Below are positions 52,401-53,937 of a DNA stretch of 64,000 bases, one piece after another. Origin of the DNA: Sorex araneus (lineage: Eukaryota > Chordata > Mammalia > Eulipotyphla > Soricidae); NCBI RefSeq assembly GCF_027595985.1, contig NC_073312.1, positions 8,167,983-8,231,982 on the forward strand, given 5' to 3'. The notes under the pieces are model-generated. The model was not told the origin of the DNA. It did no database searches and saw only the letters and a list, made by a program, of their open reading frames with translations. The number at the start of each line of letters is the position of its first letter. The stretch's first letter is position 1. The translations under genes and the position numbers were made by a program.

Positions 52401-53667
52401 CTGAAACTAGCTGCCCTGAAGAGGCTTCTGGAAGCTCCTTCCTGCTGAGACGGTCACGTCGCTCCTCTCCCTATCGAGAGGAGAGGAAGCCCGTTTCCCG
52501 GCATCATAATTGGTGTTTGAGGCGGGGGGCGGGGGTCCGAGCAGCAGGGTGGGCCCCAGCTGACCGCCCGGAGGCTCCGTCCGGCCCTCACAGAGGCCCT
52601 CTAGAGACAGGCAGGGTCCCCTGGGGGAGTGCCAGCGCCGCCCAGAGGATGGCTGAGCTTCAGGTGAGTGCTCCCTCGCCCCCGGCCCAGGGCTGACTCT
52701 TGGCTCTGCCGGGGGCTGGGCCCTGGGCCAGCGGCGTGCGAAGCTGATGCCCTGCCAGCCGTCCTGCCTCTCTGGCCGCCAGTTCGAGGCTTTCTAGTGT
52801 GTCTGTGTGTCTGTGTCTGTGTGTGTCTGTGTATGTGTCTGTGTGTGTGTCTGTGTATGTCTCTGTGTGGGTCTGTGTGTGTGTCTGTGTCTATACCTGT
52901 ATCTGTGTGTGTCTGTATGTCTCTGTGTGTGTGTATATCTGTGTCTGTGTATATCTGTGTATATCTGTCTGTGTGTGTCTGTGTATCTCTGTGTGTCTGT
53001 ATGTCTGTGTCTGTGTATGTCTCTATGTGGGTCTGTCTGTGTGTCTGTGTCTATGCCTGTATCTGTGTGTGTCTGTATGTCTGTGTGTGTCTGTGTATAT
53101 CTGTCTGTGTGTGTGTGTATATCTGTCTGTGTCTCTGTGTACCTCTGTGTGTCTGTATGTCTGTGTCTGTGTATGTCTCTGTGTGGGTCTGTGTGTGTCT
53201 GTGTCTATGCCTGTATCTCTGTGTGTGTCTGTGTCTATGCCTGTATGTGTGTGCATGTGAGTGTGTGTGTGTGTGTGTCTGTGTGTCTGTGTGTGTGTGT
53301 GTATTGGTAGCAGGACCCAGGCCAGGTGGTGCTGGTGGGAGCTTGTGATCCTGCTGTTCAAACTGGGACCCCGAGCTGCTAGGCAGGAGCCTCAGGGGGC
53401 CCCTCTGGCTGGCCCACTGTGTGCCGCTGACCCCTGGGCACGCGGAAGGGGGTCAGCGTGTAGGGACAGGAAGGATGGCCTGGCCTGATCAGCTGCATCG
53501 TTCTGTTTCCCCCTCAGATCTTCAACCTCATGAAGTACGACAGCTACAGCCGGTTCTTGAAGTCGGACCTGTTCTTAAAGCACAAGCAGGCGGAGGAGGA
53601 GGAGGAGGAGGAGCCGCCGGACGCCCAGACAGCAGCCAAAAGGGCTTCGAGGATTTATAATACTTGA
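4444..53667 (+). CDS. RGS10: RGS10, regulator of G-protein signalling 10 (five coding exons)
   Basis: Join of 4444-4492, 19386-19504, 20735-20821, 39935-40078 and 53518-53667, giving 182 codons plus TGA. The protein is a GTPase-activating protein for Gi/o-class alpha subunits. It belongs to the small R12 subfamily, with expression known in microglia, platelets and osteoclasts. The RGS domain spans roughly residues 41-156, starting near [13 protein letters not shown]. Conserved features are FWLACEDFK in exon 3 (Cys74, the family's palmitoylation site) and [12 protein letters not shown] in exon 4, on the G-alpha contact face. The C-terminal KRASRIYNT puts Ser177 in a PKA-type site, matching the serine whose phosphorylation sends human RGS10 to the nucleus. 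All introns have GT-AG ends and phases agree. The acidic run after HKQA has seven Glu from pure GAG codons, which explains the one extra residue relative to human. No frameshift or stop is present, so the gene looks functional. Confidence 0.98.
4681..4696. repeat. (CG)8 alternating tract
   Basis: Sixteen bases of pure CG alternation in intron 1, 188 bases after the exon 1 donor and inside the CpG island. Such tracts favour left-handed DNA. Confidence 0.95.
5121..6450. other. Intron 1, unique sequence
   Basis: No repeat or exon recognised over about 1.3 kb. Base composition falls from GC-rich to average. Open frames here lack splice context. Confidence 0.5.
6455..6610 (-). mobile_element. Old SOR-type SINE, antisense
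   Basis: Recognised by ctctgcactcagggatc and gcatgcaagccaaacgcccc, ending ctcggcccc. Strongly diverged. Confidence 0.65.
6985..7154 (-). mobile_element. Old SOR-type SINE, antisense
   Basis: The blocks ctctgctcaggaatcatt, ggttgaacccaggttagcc and gcaaggcaagtgccctaccc are in order. The left part is eroded. Confidence 0.75.
7399..7565 (+). mobile_element. Old SOR-type SINE, sense
   Basis: Head agctggagcagcggtacagt and ccttgcgtgcggctg, then degraded gagcac-type blocks repeated up to the next SINE. Confidence 0.6.
7579..7760 (+). mobile_element. Young SOR-type SINE with target duplication
   Basis: Full length with a tail of about 20 A. The exact 13-bp target duplication aagagtccttcct lies at 7566-7578 and 7761-7773. 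Confidence 0.95.
7774..8505. other. Intron 1, unique GC-rich sequence
   Basis: No recognised repeat or exon. A short G-rich gggaggggggaaggggag stretch lies near 7855-7872. Confidence 0.5.
8510..8644 (-). mobile_element. Old SOR-type SINE, antisense
   Basis: Runs from gaccacaccccgctgtgctc to ctccagcccc, with a ggatcgaccccggggc B-box region. Shortened relative to young copies. Confidence 0.65.
8950..9127 (-). mobile_element. SOR-type SINE, antisense, near full length
   Basis: A poly(T) start then gctttttgggtcacacccgg, through to actatcactccagcccc. Only minor divergence. Confidence 0.92.
9193..9330 (+). mobile_element. Old SOR-type SINE, sense
   Basis: gggccaaagagagagatgct head, ccttgcgtgtggctgtcctg, and gagcactgccaggagtaacc. 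It lies between two antisense copies. Confidence 0.65.
9341..9518 (-). mobile_element. SOR-type SINE, antisense, near full length
   Basis: Poly(T) with one A interruption, then tttgggtcacacccagcg, ending ctatcgctccagcc. A run of about 19 C follows the head. Confidence 0.92.
9864..10336. repeat. Long polypyrimidine (CCCTT/CCCTC)n tract
   Basis: About 470 bases of nearly pure C/T. It contains a higher-order duplication: a block with cccttctgttcccttccctc then ttccttttctttcctctcct appears twice, near 10154-10210 and 10250-10305. It could form triplex DNA. Confidence 0.95.
10400..10562 (-). mobile_element. Old SOR-type SINE, antisense
   Basis: Ends cgctgcactgcctctccagc after a ggccaggcaagcacctgac block. 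Only about two thirds of positions look alike. Confidence 0.6.
10563..11828. other. Intron 1, unique GC-rich sequence
   Basis: About 1.25 kb with no recognised exon or young repeat. Long open frames on both strands reflect high GC only. Confidence 0.5.
11829..12073. repeat. Polypyrimidine (CTTT/CCCT)n tract
   Basis: About 245 bases of C/T-rich degenerate simple sequence with T-runs, in intron 1. Confidence 0.9.
12240..12380 (-). mobile_element. Old SOR-type SINE, antisense
   Basis: Recognised mainly by ggcttggctgtgtgcacggc and the cgctgtgctgtctctctggc end. Confidence 0.55.
12600..12735 (+). promoter_or_regulatory. RGS10: Candidate alternative RGS10 promoter in intron 1
   Basis: A CpG-containing, repeat-free island of sequence. 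It holds a CRE-like TGACATCA (12636-12643, one change from TGACGTCA) and a TATA-like AATAAATAAT at about 12651-12660, roughly 80 bases before a strong start codon. Promoter activity is inferred only from position and motifs. Confidence 0.35.
12736..12784 (+). CDS. RGS10: Candidate alternative first coding exon of RGS10
   Basis: An ATG with A at -3 and G at +4 opens [16 protein letters not shown] and ends TCAG/GTAAGC, a near-consensus donor. The exon ends in phase 1, exactly as exon 1 does, so splicing to exon 2 would yield an in-frame protein of the same 182-residue length with a different N terminus. The coding part is 49 bases, equal to that of exon 1. I know of no RGS10 isoform with this N terminus. 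It does not match the short human isoform starting MEHIHDSD, whose first exon I could not find here. Chance is possible. Confidence 0.4.
12785..13427. other. Intron 1, unique sequence after candidate exon
   Basis: CpG-rich for about 150 bases, then ordinary. No other exon or repeat seen. Confidence 0.45.
13443..13616 (+). mobile_element. Young SOR-type SINE with 15-bp target duplication
   Basis: Full-length sense copy. The target duplication gaaaaaaagtgcctg is exact at 13428-13442 and 13617-13631. Confidence 0.96.
13733..13891 (-). mobile_element. SOR-type SINE, antisense
   Basis: tggccacacagggcagtgct to tgctattgctctggtccc. Moderately diverged. It follows an AT-rich (TTAA)n patch at 13685-13727. 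Confidence 0.8.
14105..14258 (-). mobile_element. Old SOR-type SINE, antisense
   Basis: ggggagggcagtgctcaggg to cattatctctccgacccc. It is the target into which the next two copies landed. Confidence 0.75.
14270..14438 (-). mobile_element. SOR-type SINE, antisense, left member of a tandem pair
   Basis: Near full length with a short poly(T). It directly abuts a second copy in the same orientation. The duplication aaggttaagtt lies to its left (14259-14269) and to the right of its partner. Confidence 0.93.
14441..14624 (-). mobile_element. SOR-type SINE, antisense, right member of a tandem pair
   Basis: Full length, with a poly(T) of 18 and the variant ggctcatgcactcagg in its body. The target-site copy aaggttaagtt follows at 14625-14635. 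Confidence 0.94.
14915..15090 (+). mobile_element. Old SOR-type SINE, sense
   Basis: catgtggccgacctgggttc with a ccccgtcaggagtgacctca body and a mixed A-rich tail. Diverged head. Confidence 0.75.
15577..15733 (+). mobile_element. SOR-type SINE, sense, host of a nested insertion
   Basis: Full-length head and body, interrupted in its tail by an antisense composite SINE. The remaining A-rich tail resumes at about 15992-16022. The flanking target copies aaagtcaggagttgggg (about 15564-15580) and aaagtcaagagttgggg (about 16024-16040) differ at one base. Confidence 0.92.
15734..15991 (-). mobile_element. Composite tRNA/RTE SINE, antisense, nested
   Basis: Reverse complement: a tRNA head like that of the SOR SINE up to the ttcgattcc region, then a middle with agcctggcaagctacc, then a 3' end gagcaaatcg-like followed by short acagtg-type repeats. 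Middle and tail match the RTE LINE at 27-30.3 kb. A 6-bp tgaccc may be its target duplication. Confidence 0.85.
16087..16210 (-). mobile_element. Old SOR-type SINE, antisense
   Basis: ttggggtcacctgtggctgt and ggggatcaaacccgggtgc are the clearest blocks. The centre is shortened. Confidence 0.6.
16395..16545 (-). mobile_element. Old SOR-type SINE, antisense
   Basis: ctttgggg-like start, a run of nine G in the middle, and the end ctctctcgctccagcc. Confidence 0.55.
16610..16882 (-). mobile_element. Old SOR-type SINE, antisense, split by an L1 3' end
   Basis: The left half ends near aagtactcctgatg (about 16690) and the right half resumes at cctggtgttgctcagggg (about 16780), with foreign sequence between. 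Confidence 0.75.
16691..16778 (+). mobile_element. Short L1 3'-end insertion, sense
   Basis: cattgtatgactgaaacc, then tcactgtgattcaatt and a tail made of (AATCA)-type repeats. It is the sense form of the antisense L1 fragments elsewhere in the window and sits inside an older SINE. Confidence 0.75.
17427..17606 (-). mobile_element. Young SOR-type SINE, antisense
   Basis: Full length and close to the family consensus. The T-rich flanks tcttttattttttt occur on both sides and are the likely target duplication. Confidence 0.94.
17620..18070 (-). mobile_element. L1 3'-region fragment, antisense, interrupted
   Basis: Left part 17620-17760 has attacattcaatattccaac and caccatggcacc. It resumes at 18007 with ggccctaaataatttatttt. 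The same series of blocks occurs uninterrupted near 38505-38640. Confidence 0.7.
17761..18006 (-). mobile_element. Composite tRNA/RTE SINE, antisense, inserted in L1
   Basis: Complete copy starting with tcactgtcactgtc-type tail repeats and ending in the tRNA head. The target duplication caggtcctaaat (17749-17760) and caggccctaaat (18007-18018) differs at one base. Confidence 0.92.
18075..18243 (+). mobile_element. SOR-type SINE, sense
   Basis: Head slightly diverged (gctggaatgatagtacagtg); body near consensus; tail aaaaaaaagggaaag. Confidence 0.92.
18244..19385. other. 3' part of intron 1, unique sequence
   Basis: No repeat recognised. The end supplies the exon 2 acceptor, with the pyrimidine-rich gctccgccttgccttgcag. 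Confidence 0.55.
19386..19504 (+). CDS. RGS10: RGS10 coding exon 2
   Basis: Encodes the serine-rich linker [12 protein letters not shown] and the start of the RGS domain through [10 protein letters not shown]. It enters in phase 1 and leaves in phase 0. The donor CGG/GTTTGC is weak (T at +3 and +4). A long TG repeat starts about 46 bases downstream. Confidence 0.97.
19550..19626. repeat. (TG)n microsatellite next to exon 2
   Basis: Alternating TG with a few TC and TA interruptions, in intron 2 close to the weak exon 2 donor. Confidence 0.95.
19627..20734. other. Intron 2, unique and partly AT-rich
   Basis: No young repeat. 20360-20600 is AT-rich single-copy sequence close to exon 3. The acceptor tract ttctattctttttatccttag ends it; I cite only its position at 20714-20734. 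Confidence 0.5.
20735..20821 (+). CDS. RGS10: RGS10 coding exon 3
   Basis: 29 codons in phase 0 at both ends. Contains EEN of the G-alpha contact surface and FWLACEDFK with the conserved cysteine. Donor CAG/GTATTT. Confidence 0.98.
20840..20995 (-). mobile_element. Old SOR-type SINE, antisense
   Basis: tttggggcacagcccagcgg to gtactatctcttggacccc. It starts about 20 bases after the exon 3 donor. Confidence 0.8.
21120..21288 (-). mobile_element. Old SOR-type SINE, antisense
   Basis: ggatcacccctggggtgctc to cattgcactatttctctg. Flanked by gatttgggggcagg-like repeats at about 21112 and 21292, a likely target duplication. Confidence 0.75.
21390..21535 (-). mobile_element. Old SOR-type SINE, antisense
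   Basis: ctctgtgctcaggatcactc and gggtcgaacccaggtcggcc are clear. The head end is eroded. Confidence 0.75.
21550..21706 (-). mobile_element. SOR-type SINE, antisense
   Basis: ctttgggtcacacctaggga to gctgtactacccccctggcc, with a short internal deletion around the ctctgcactccc block. Confidence 0.82.
21707..23850. other. Intron 3, long unique GC-rich stretch
   Basis: About 2.1 kb with no recognised exon, RNA gene or young SINE. A faint SINE-like piece (gctaccggggatcaaaccca) sits near 23100. Long frames on both strands have no splice context. Confidence 0.45.
23855..23965 (-). mobile_element. Old SINE fragment, antisense
   Basis: gttgggccacacccccagca then a shortened body. Resembles the SOR family at low identity. 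Confidence 0.5.
24025..24190 (-). mobile_element. Old SOR-type SINE, antisense
   Basis: gatttggagccatacccggt to caccctgtcactccgtcct, body order intact. Confidence 0.72.
24782..25060. repeat. Degenerate (CCAT/CCATTCA)n repeat
   Basis: Irregular catccatccatc and tcacccac units, pure only near 25034-25055. Confidence 0.85.
25186..25427 (-). mobile_element. Composite tRNA/RTE SINE, antisense
   Basis: Opens gcactgtcatcctgttgttc and ends ctgtcactcccgtcct. Moderately diverged relative to the copy at 48.2 kb. Confidence 0.88.
25462..25640 (-). mobile_element. L1 3'-end fragment, antisense
   Basis: tgaatcagtgagatacac, gggtttcagtcatataatg and ctccaccaacgtccccag blocks. It leads directly into the CT repeat. 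Confidence 0.72.
25645..25735. repeat. (CT)n microsatellite
   Basis: About 70 bases of pure CT followed by ccctctttctctct. Confidence 0.97.
26169..26368 (+). mobile_element. Young SOR-type SINE, sense
   Basis: Full length. The tail has diversified into (AAAT/AATG) units, as in agtaaatgaataaataac. The short target copy agctatt lies at 26159-26165 and 26371-26377. Confidence 0.93.
26570..26732 (-). mobile_element. Old SOR-type SINE, antisense
   Basis: ctttgggggctgccctggac to gcattatcactccggcccc. Confidence 0.75.
26985..30340 (+). mobile_element. RTE-clade LINE, degenerate, with nested SINE
   Basis: About 3.2 kb once the nested SINE is removed. The 5' region starts near caggtgctgcccagagatgc. 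The endonuclease shows VGDFNAKIG (27708-27734), RWTWESPGG and a GSDHHF end. The reverse transcriptase shows [23 protein letters not shown] and the catalytic box as FTDD (29500-29511) where FADD is usual. In-frame stops lie at 27792, 29437, 29896 and 30019, and the frame shifts near 28.4, 28.7-28.95 and 29.2 kb, so it is dead. The 3' end is ttgagcaaatcaatgagcaa plus short gtgatacaa repeats, not poly(A), as expected of RTE. The protein resembles nematode-type RTE more than L1; that is from recall. Confidence 0.9.
27942..28129 (-). mobile_element. Young SOR-type SINE inserted in the RTE LINE
   Basis: Full-length antisense copy with a poly(T) of over 20. It splits the endonuclease region. The exact 11-bp target duplication tcaatcgacag lies at 27931-27941 and 28130-28140, so it arrived after the LINE. 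Confidence 0.97.
30345..30418 (-). mobile_element. Short tRNA-like SINE head fragment, antisense
   Basis: Reverse complement begins gtggctcaatggtagggtga and includes gaggccctgggataaatcct, like a tRNA head distinct from that of the SOR copies. It may be a different, older SINE family. Confidence 0.4.
30423..30597 (-). mobile_element. SOR-type SINE, antisense
   Basis: Near full length with a poly(T) start. ggtttgttttt and ggtttattttt on either side may be the target duplication. Confidence 0.93.
30625..30745 (+). mobile_element. Old SOR-type SINE, sense
   Basis: gggtcggagacatagtccag head and cttcgcatgtgactgaccct. The body is truncated. Confidence 0.6.
31257..31443 (-). mobile_element. SOR-type SINE, antisense, with target duplication
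   Basis: Carries the ggctcatgcactcagg variant seen at 14.5 kb. A short deletion in the head removes the gcaaggcaaacgcc block. Target copies ctgccattc lie at 31248-31256 and 31444-31452. Confidence 0.92.
31453..32935. other. Intron 3, unique GC-rich sequence
   Basis: About 1.5 kb without recognised genes or young repeats. G-runs occur at 31889-31900 and 32036-32045. GC-driven open frames on both strands. Confidence 0.45.
32940..33510. repeat. Degenerate TG/TA-rich repeat in two blocks
   Basis: 32940-33060 and 33178-33510 are tgtgtgtatg-like. The 33061-33177 gap is unique sequence. Confidence 0.9.
33511..34088. other. Intron 3, unique sequence
   Basis: No recognised feature between the TG repeat and the next SINE. 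Confidence 0.45.
34090..34262 (-). mobile_element. Old SOR-type SINE, antisense
   Basis: tttttggggtcacacccagt to cgcacttgctccggcc. Confidence 0.8.
34263..34782. other. Intron 3, unique sequence
   Basis: About 500 bases without a recognised feature; ordinary composition. Confidence 0.45.
34783..35326. repeat. Very long (CTTT)n/(CCTT)n microsatellite
   Basis: About 540 bases of CTTT, CCTT and CTCTTT units, including two long pure CTTT arrays and a pure CCTT array. It runs directly into the poly(T) end of an antisense SINE, so it probably grew from that element's tail. Confidence 0.97.
35328..35492 (-). mobile_element. SOR-type SINE, antisense, with expanded tail
   Basis: ctttctcacacccagcaatg to ctattgctccagccccc. 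Its A-tail has been replaced by the tetranucleotide array. Confidence 0.92.
35505..35965 (-). mobile_element. L1 3'-region fragment, antisense, about 460 bases
   Basis: Starts ggaatcaccatgagatacag and gtttcagtcacacaatgctg. Continues through tactttcagcacgtatctcc and ccagcttccaaaccatggat, parallel to the copy at 58.14 kb. Confidence 0.78.
36094..36268 (+). mobile_element. SOR-type SINE, sense
   Basis: gggctggggagagagcacag to cccccccccaaaaaaaaaa. The tail base change to C9 before A9 is unusual. Confidence 0.88.
36298..36335. repeat. (TG)n microsatellite
   Basis: About 18 pure TG units followed by gtggtggtgg. Confidence 0.95.
36338..36478 (-). mobile_element. Old SOR-type SINE, antisense
   Basis: cttttggagccacatccggc to ctgccctgtcactctgcc. 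Body diverged. Confidence 0.65.
36500..36655 (-). mobile_element. L1 3'-region fragment, antisense
   Basis: cacaatacagttgtttcagg and gttctaacaccagtcccacc match the pieces at 17.64 and 38.5 kb. Confidence 0.6.
36674..36845 (+). mobile_element. SOR-type SINE, sense
   Basis: gggggctggagcgatagtac to gtgtgacccaaaaatgtc. Confidence 0.92.
36850..36960 (+). mobile_element. L1 3' end, sense
   Basis: ggagaatgggcgctggtgga, cattgtatgactgaaaca and taatcacgaaagttttta, with an A-rich end. It is the sense counterpart of the antisense fragments. Confidence 0.75.
36980..37157 (-). mobile_element. SOR-type SINE, antisense
   Basis: ttttgcttgtggggtcacac to actatcactccagcccc. Neighbour of a second antisense copy 20 bases on. 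Confidence 0.9.
37166..37340 (-). mobile_element. Young SOR-type SINE, antisense
   Basis: Full length, near consensus. caataaattttt and caataaaaattttt on either side may be the target duplication. Confidence 0.94.
37341..37960. other. Intron 3, unique sequence
   Basis: No feature recognised; mildly AT-rich to 37610 then GC-rich. Confidence 0.45.
37975..38164 (-). mobile_element. SOR-type SINE, antisense, with target duplication
   Basis: Body moderately diverged, but the 14-bp duplication ccattgtctgaaac is exact at 37961-37974 and 38165-38178. Confidence 0.95.
38285..38640 (-). mobile_element. L1 3'-region fragment, antisense
   Basis: agcaccatgagatacagtta and gagtttcggtcatacaatga, then the attacgttcaatattttgac block that follows it in the fuller copies. 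Confidence 0.75.
38641..39020. other. Intron 3, unique sequence with GGCGGCCGCC core
   Basis: Includes gaagatggcggccgccggga at about 38852-38871, a GC-rich island resembling the YY1 core AAGATGGCGGC. No exon recognised. Confidence 0.4.
39030..39275 (-). mobile_element. Composite tRNA/RTE SINE, antisense, with target duplication
   Basis: Starts cactgtcactgtcatcccgt. The exact duplication aaaatttgt lies at 39021-39029 and 39276-39284. The tRNA head has ggaatcgaacatgggtcagc. Confidence 0.95.
39285..39934. other. 3' end of intron 3, unique sequence
   Basis: AT-rich to 39480 then GC-rich. It ends in the exon 4 acceptor ctctgtgtctctccag. Confidence 0.5.
39935..40078 (+). CDS. RGS10: RGS10 coding exon 4
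   Basis: 48 codons, phase 0 at both ends, from [20 protein letters not shown] to [12 protein letters not shown]. Holds much of the second half of the RGS helix bundle. Donor CAG/GTACCC. Confidence 0.98.
40635..40850 (+). mobile_element. Old L1 3' end, sense
   Basis: gagcatcgtatgcctgaaac and aactctgtaaaccagcatct parallel the sense ends at 16.7 and 36.9 kb. The upstream part is uncertain. Confidence 0.5.
40855..41005 (+). mobile_element. Old SOR-type SINE, sense
   Basis: gccgggagagagaactcaaa head and ggagtaacccctgagcactg body. Confidence 0.65.
41006..41570. other. Intron 4, mostly unique sequence
   Basis: A very faint antisense SINE-like piece may lie at 41180-41345. Otherwise nothing recognised. 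Confidence 0.4.
41576..41610. repeat. (GT)n microsatellite
   Basis: Seventeen pure GT units. Confidence 0.97.
41698..41877 (-). mobile_element. Young SOR-type SINE, antisense, with target duplication
   Basis: The tail has become (TTTG)n. The body is close to consensus. gtgacatctt is duplicated at 41688-41697 and 41881-41890. Confidence 0.96.
42090..42232 (-). mobile_element. Old SOR-type SINE, antisense
   Basis: tttgggggccacacccagca to ctgtgctgtcgctctggccc. Short internal deletion. Confidence 0.75.
42233..43320. other. Intron 4, unique GC-rich sequence
   Basis: About 1.1 kb with no recognised gene, RNA or repeat beyond a possible old tRNA-like head at about 42245-42310. Confidence 0.4.
43325..43495 (-). 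mobile_element. Old SOR-type SINE, antisense
   Basis: tttgggggccacactcaggg to cactcttgctccggtccc. Confidence 0.78.
43512..43632 (+). mobile_element. Old SINE, sense, with (AAAT)n tail
   Basis: gagatggaatagcaggtaag to gggtatggcccccaaacccc, followed by a pure AAAT array at about 43606-43631. Confidence 0.65.
43648..43820 (+). mobile_element. SOR-type SINE, sense
   Basis: ggggccgaagtggtagtaca to gtgtgaccccaaagcaagca. Tail changed to (AAAC)n-like. Confidence 0.85.
43835..44235 (-). mobile_element. Old L1 3'-region, antisense
   Basis: cataccacc-type blocks at 43890-43960 and, near 44166-44190, catagctgcatagtactcca, the typical antisense L1 3' motif. Diverged. Confidence 0.6.
44236..45290. other. 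Intron 4, unique GC-rich sequence
   Basis: No gene or repeat recognised over about 1.05 kb. Confidence 0.45.
45296..45798. repeat. Long degenerate (CA)n repeat
   Basis: About 500 bases of CA with regular TA and TG interruptions (cacatacacacata), pure only at 45313-45346. Confidence 0.96.
45799..46560. other. Intron 4, unique sequence
   Basis: Nothing recognised. Confidence 0.45.
46565..46746 (-). mobile_element. Old SOR-type SINE, antisense, with internal duplication
   Basis: gtggggggaccacacctggc to tgtcccatcgctccagcccc. The 14-bp ggaaccacatgggt is repeated in tandem near 46648-46675. Confidence 0.75.
46747..47779. other. Intron 4, unique sequence
   Basis: No feature recognised. 46750-47000 is less GC-rich; beyond that GC-rich with C-runs at 47247-47270. 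Confidence 0.45.
47780..47955 (-). mobile_element. SOR-type SINE, antisense, with target duplication
   Basis: tttgggggccacacccggca to gtactctcgctgtggccc. tgccatca is repeated at 47772-47779 and 47956-47963. Confidence 0.9.
47972..48142 (-). mobile_element. SOR-type SINE, antisense
   Basis: gggaggttttgagcctcgtc to tactatcactccagccc. Moderately diverged. Confidence 0.86.
48182..48430 (-). mobile_element. Composite tRNA/RTE SINE, antisense, best-preserved copy
   Basis: Full length: short tail repeats, ttcatcgatttgcttgagcg, ttgtgagacttgttgttact, gccaggctctgccgtgcggg and the tRNA head. Target copies aggaatagggt (48171-48181) and aagaacagggt (48431-48441) differ at two bases. Confidence 0.93.
48442..48771. 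other. Intron 4, unique sequence
   Basis: No recognised feature. Confidence 0.4.
48772..48846. repeat. Three tandem 25-bp units, each with a CACGTG E-box
   Basis: Units at 48772-48796, 48797-48821 and 48822-48846 differ at a single base (cgtcac versus catcac in the second). Each carries CACGTG (48784, 48809, 48834). Units 1 and 3 also have the CRE half-site CGTCA overlapping it. Confidence 0.95.
48847..49390. other. Intron 4, unique sequence
   Basis: No feature apart from a T-rich ttgtttagttttgtttgttc patch near 48990. Confidence 0.4.
49393..49611. repeat. Compound (GT)n(GA)n(GACA)n microsatellite
   Basis: About 25 pure GT units, then GAGA, then GACA arrays broken by AAGA and GAGA blocks. 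Confidence 0.97.
49721..49824. repeat. (CA)n microsatellite with CG interruptions
   Basis: cacacacgcgcacacacacg-type units. Confidence 0.95.
49825..50780. other. Intron 4, unique GC-rich sequence
   Basis: About 950 bases; no gene or repeat recognised. Confidence 0.45.
50784..50862 (-). mobile_element. SOR-type SINE head only, antisense, 3'-truncated
   Basis: Begins abruptly at gcaatgctgggatttgaacc and runs to ctattgctccagtcccc. The head is near consensus while the body and tail are absent. Confidence 0.9.
50898..51175. repeat. Degenerate TG-rich repeat
   Basis: tgtgtgcatg-like units with a pure (TG)12-type core near 51139-51162. Confidence 0.9.
51176..52790. other. Intron 4, mainly unique GC-rich sequence
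   Basis: Two faint antisense SINE remnants may lie at 51835-51960 and 52680-52785. No exon recognised. Confidence 0.4.
52794..53306. repeat. TGTGTC/TGTGTA-rich minisatellite-like repeat
   Basis: About 510 bases with a longer-period pattern: the block gtctgtgtatgtctctgtgt-like recurs near 52845, 53005 and 53165, about 160 bases apart. It ends about 210 bases before exon 5. Confidence 0.95.
53518..53667 (+). CDS. RGS10: RGS10 coding exon 5 with stop
   Basis: 49 codons then TGA at 53665-53667. From [19 protein letters not shown] through HKQA and seven Glu to KRASRIYNT. The acceptor is ttctgtttccccctcag. The GAG run (7 codons) is a coding microsatellite. Confidence 0.98.
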   Translation: MFNLMKYDSYSRFLKSDLFLKHKQAEEEEEEEPPDAQTAAKRASRIYNT

Positions 53668-53870
53668 GTCCCGTCCCCCCCACCCAGAGCCGGCAGGACT
53701 GGCCACCTTCGGAAGTGAAGGAACCCGCCTTCGGGACCGTGGGGCTTCTAGACGCTTTGTTATCTGATGACGGAGATGTACAAAACCCTTCTGTGGGCTA
53801 AGTGTATTTTATTAACGCTTGACCAGTAGGTTGTGCATGATAGCTAATCTTAAAAAAAAAAAATAACCCT
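53668..53870 (+). other. RGS10: RGS10 3' UTR (end uncertain)
   Basis: Follows the stop codon. No AATAAA or ATTAAA is seen nearby; the closest are TATTAAC near 53809 and AATAAC near 53862. An A12 run ends the segment. The true cleavage site is not determined. Confidence 0.5.
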
Positions 53871-53883
53871 TCAGAGTGTAGTT

Positions 53884-53884
<1 letters not shown>

Positions 53885-53930
<46 letters not shown>
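53885..53930. repeat. (CA)n microsatellite just 3' of RGS10
   Basis: About 23 CA units, 218 bases after the stop codon; possibly inside the transcript. Confidence 0.97.
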
Positions 53931-53937
<7 letters not shown>

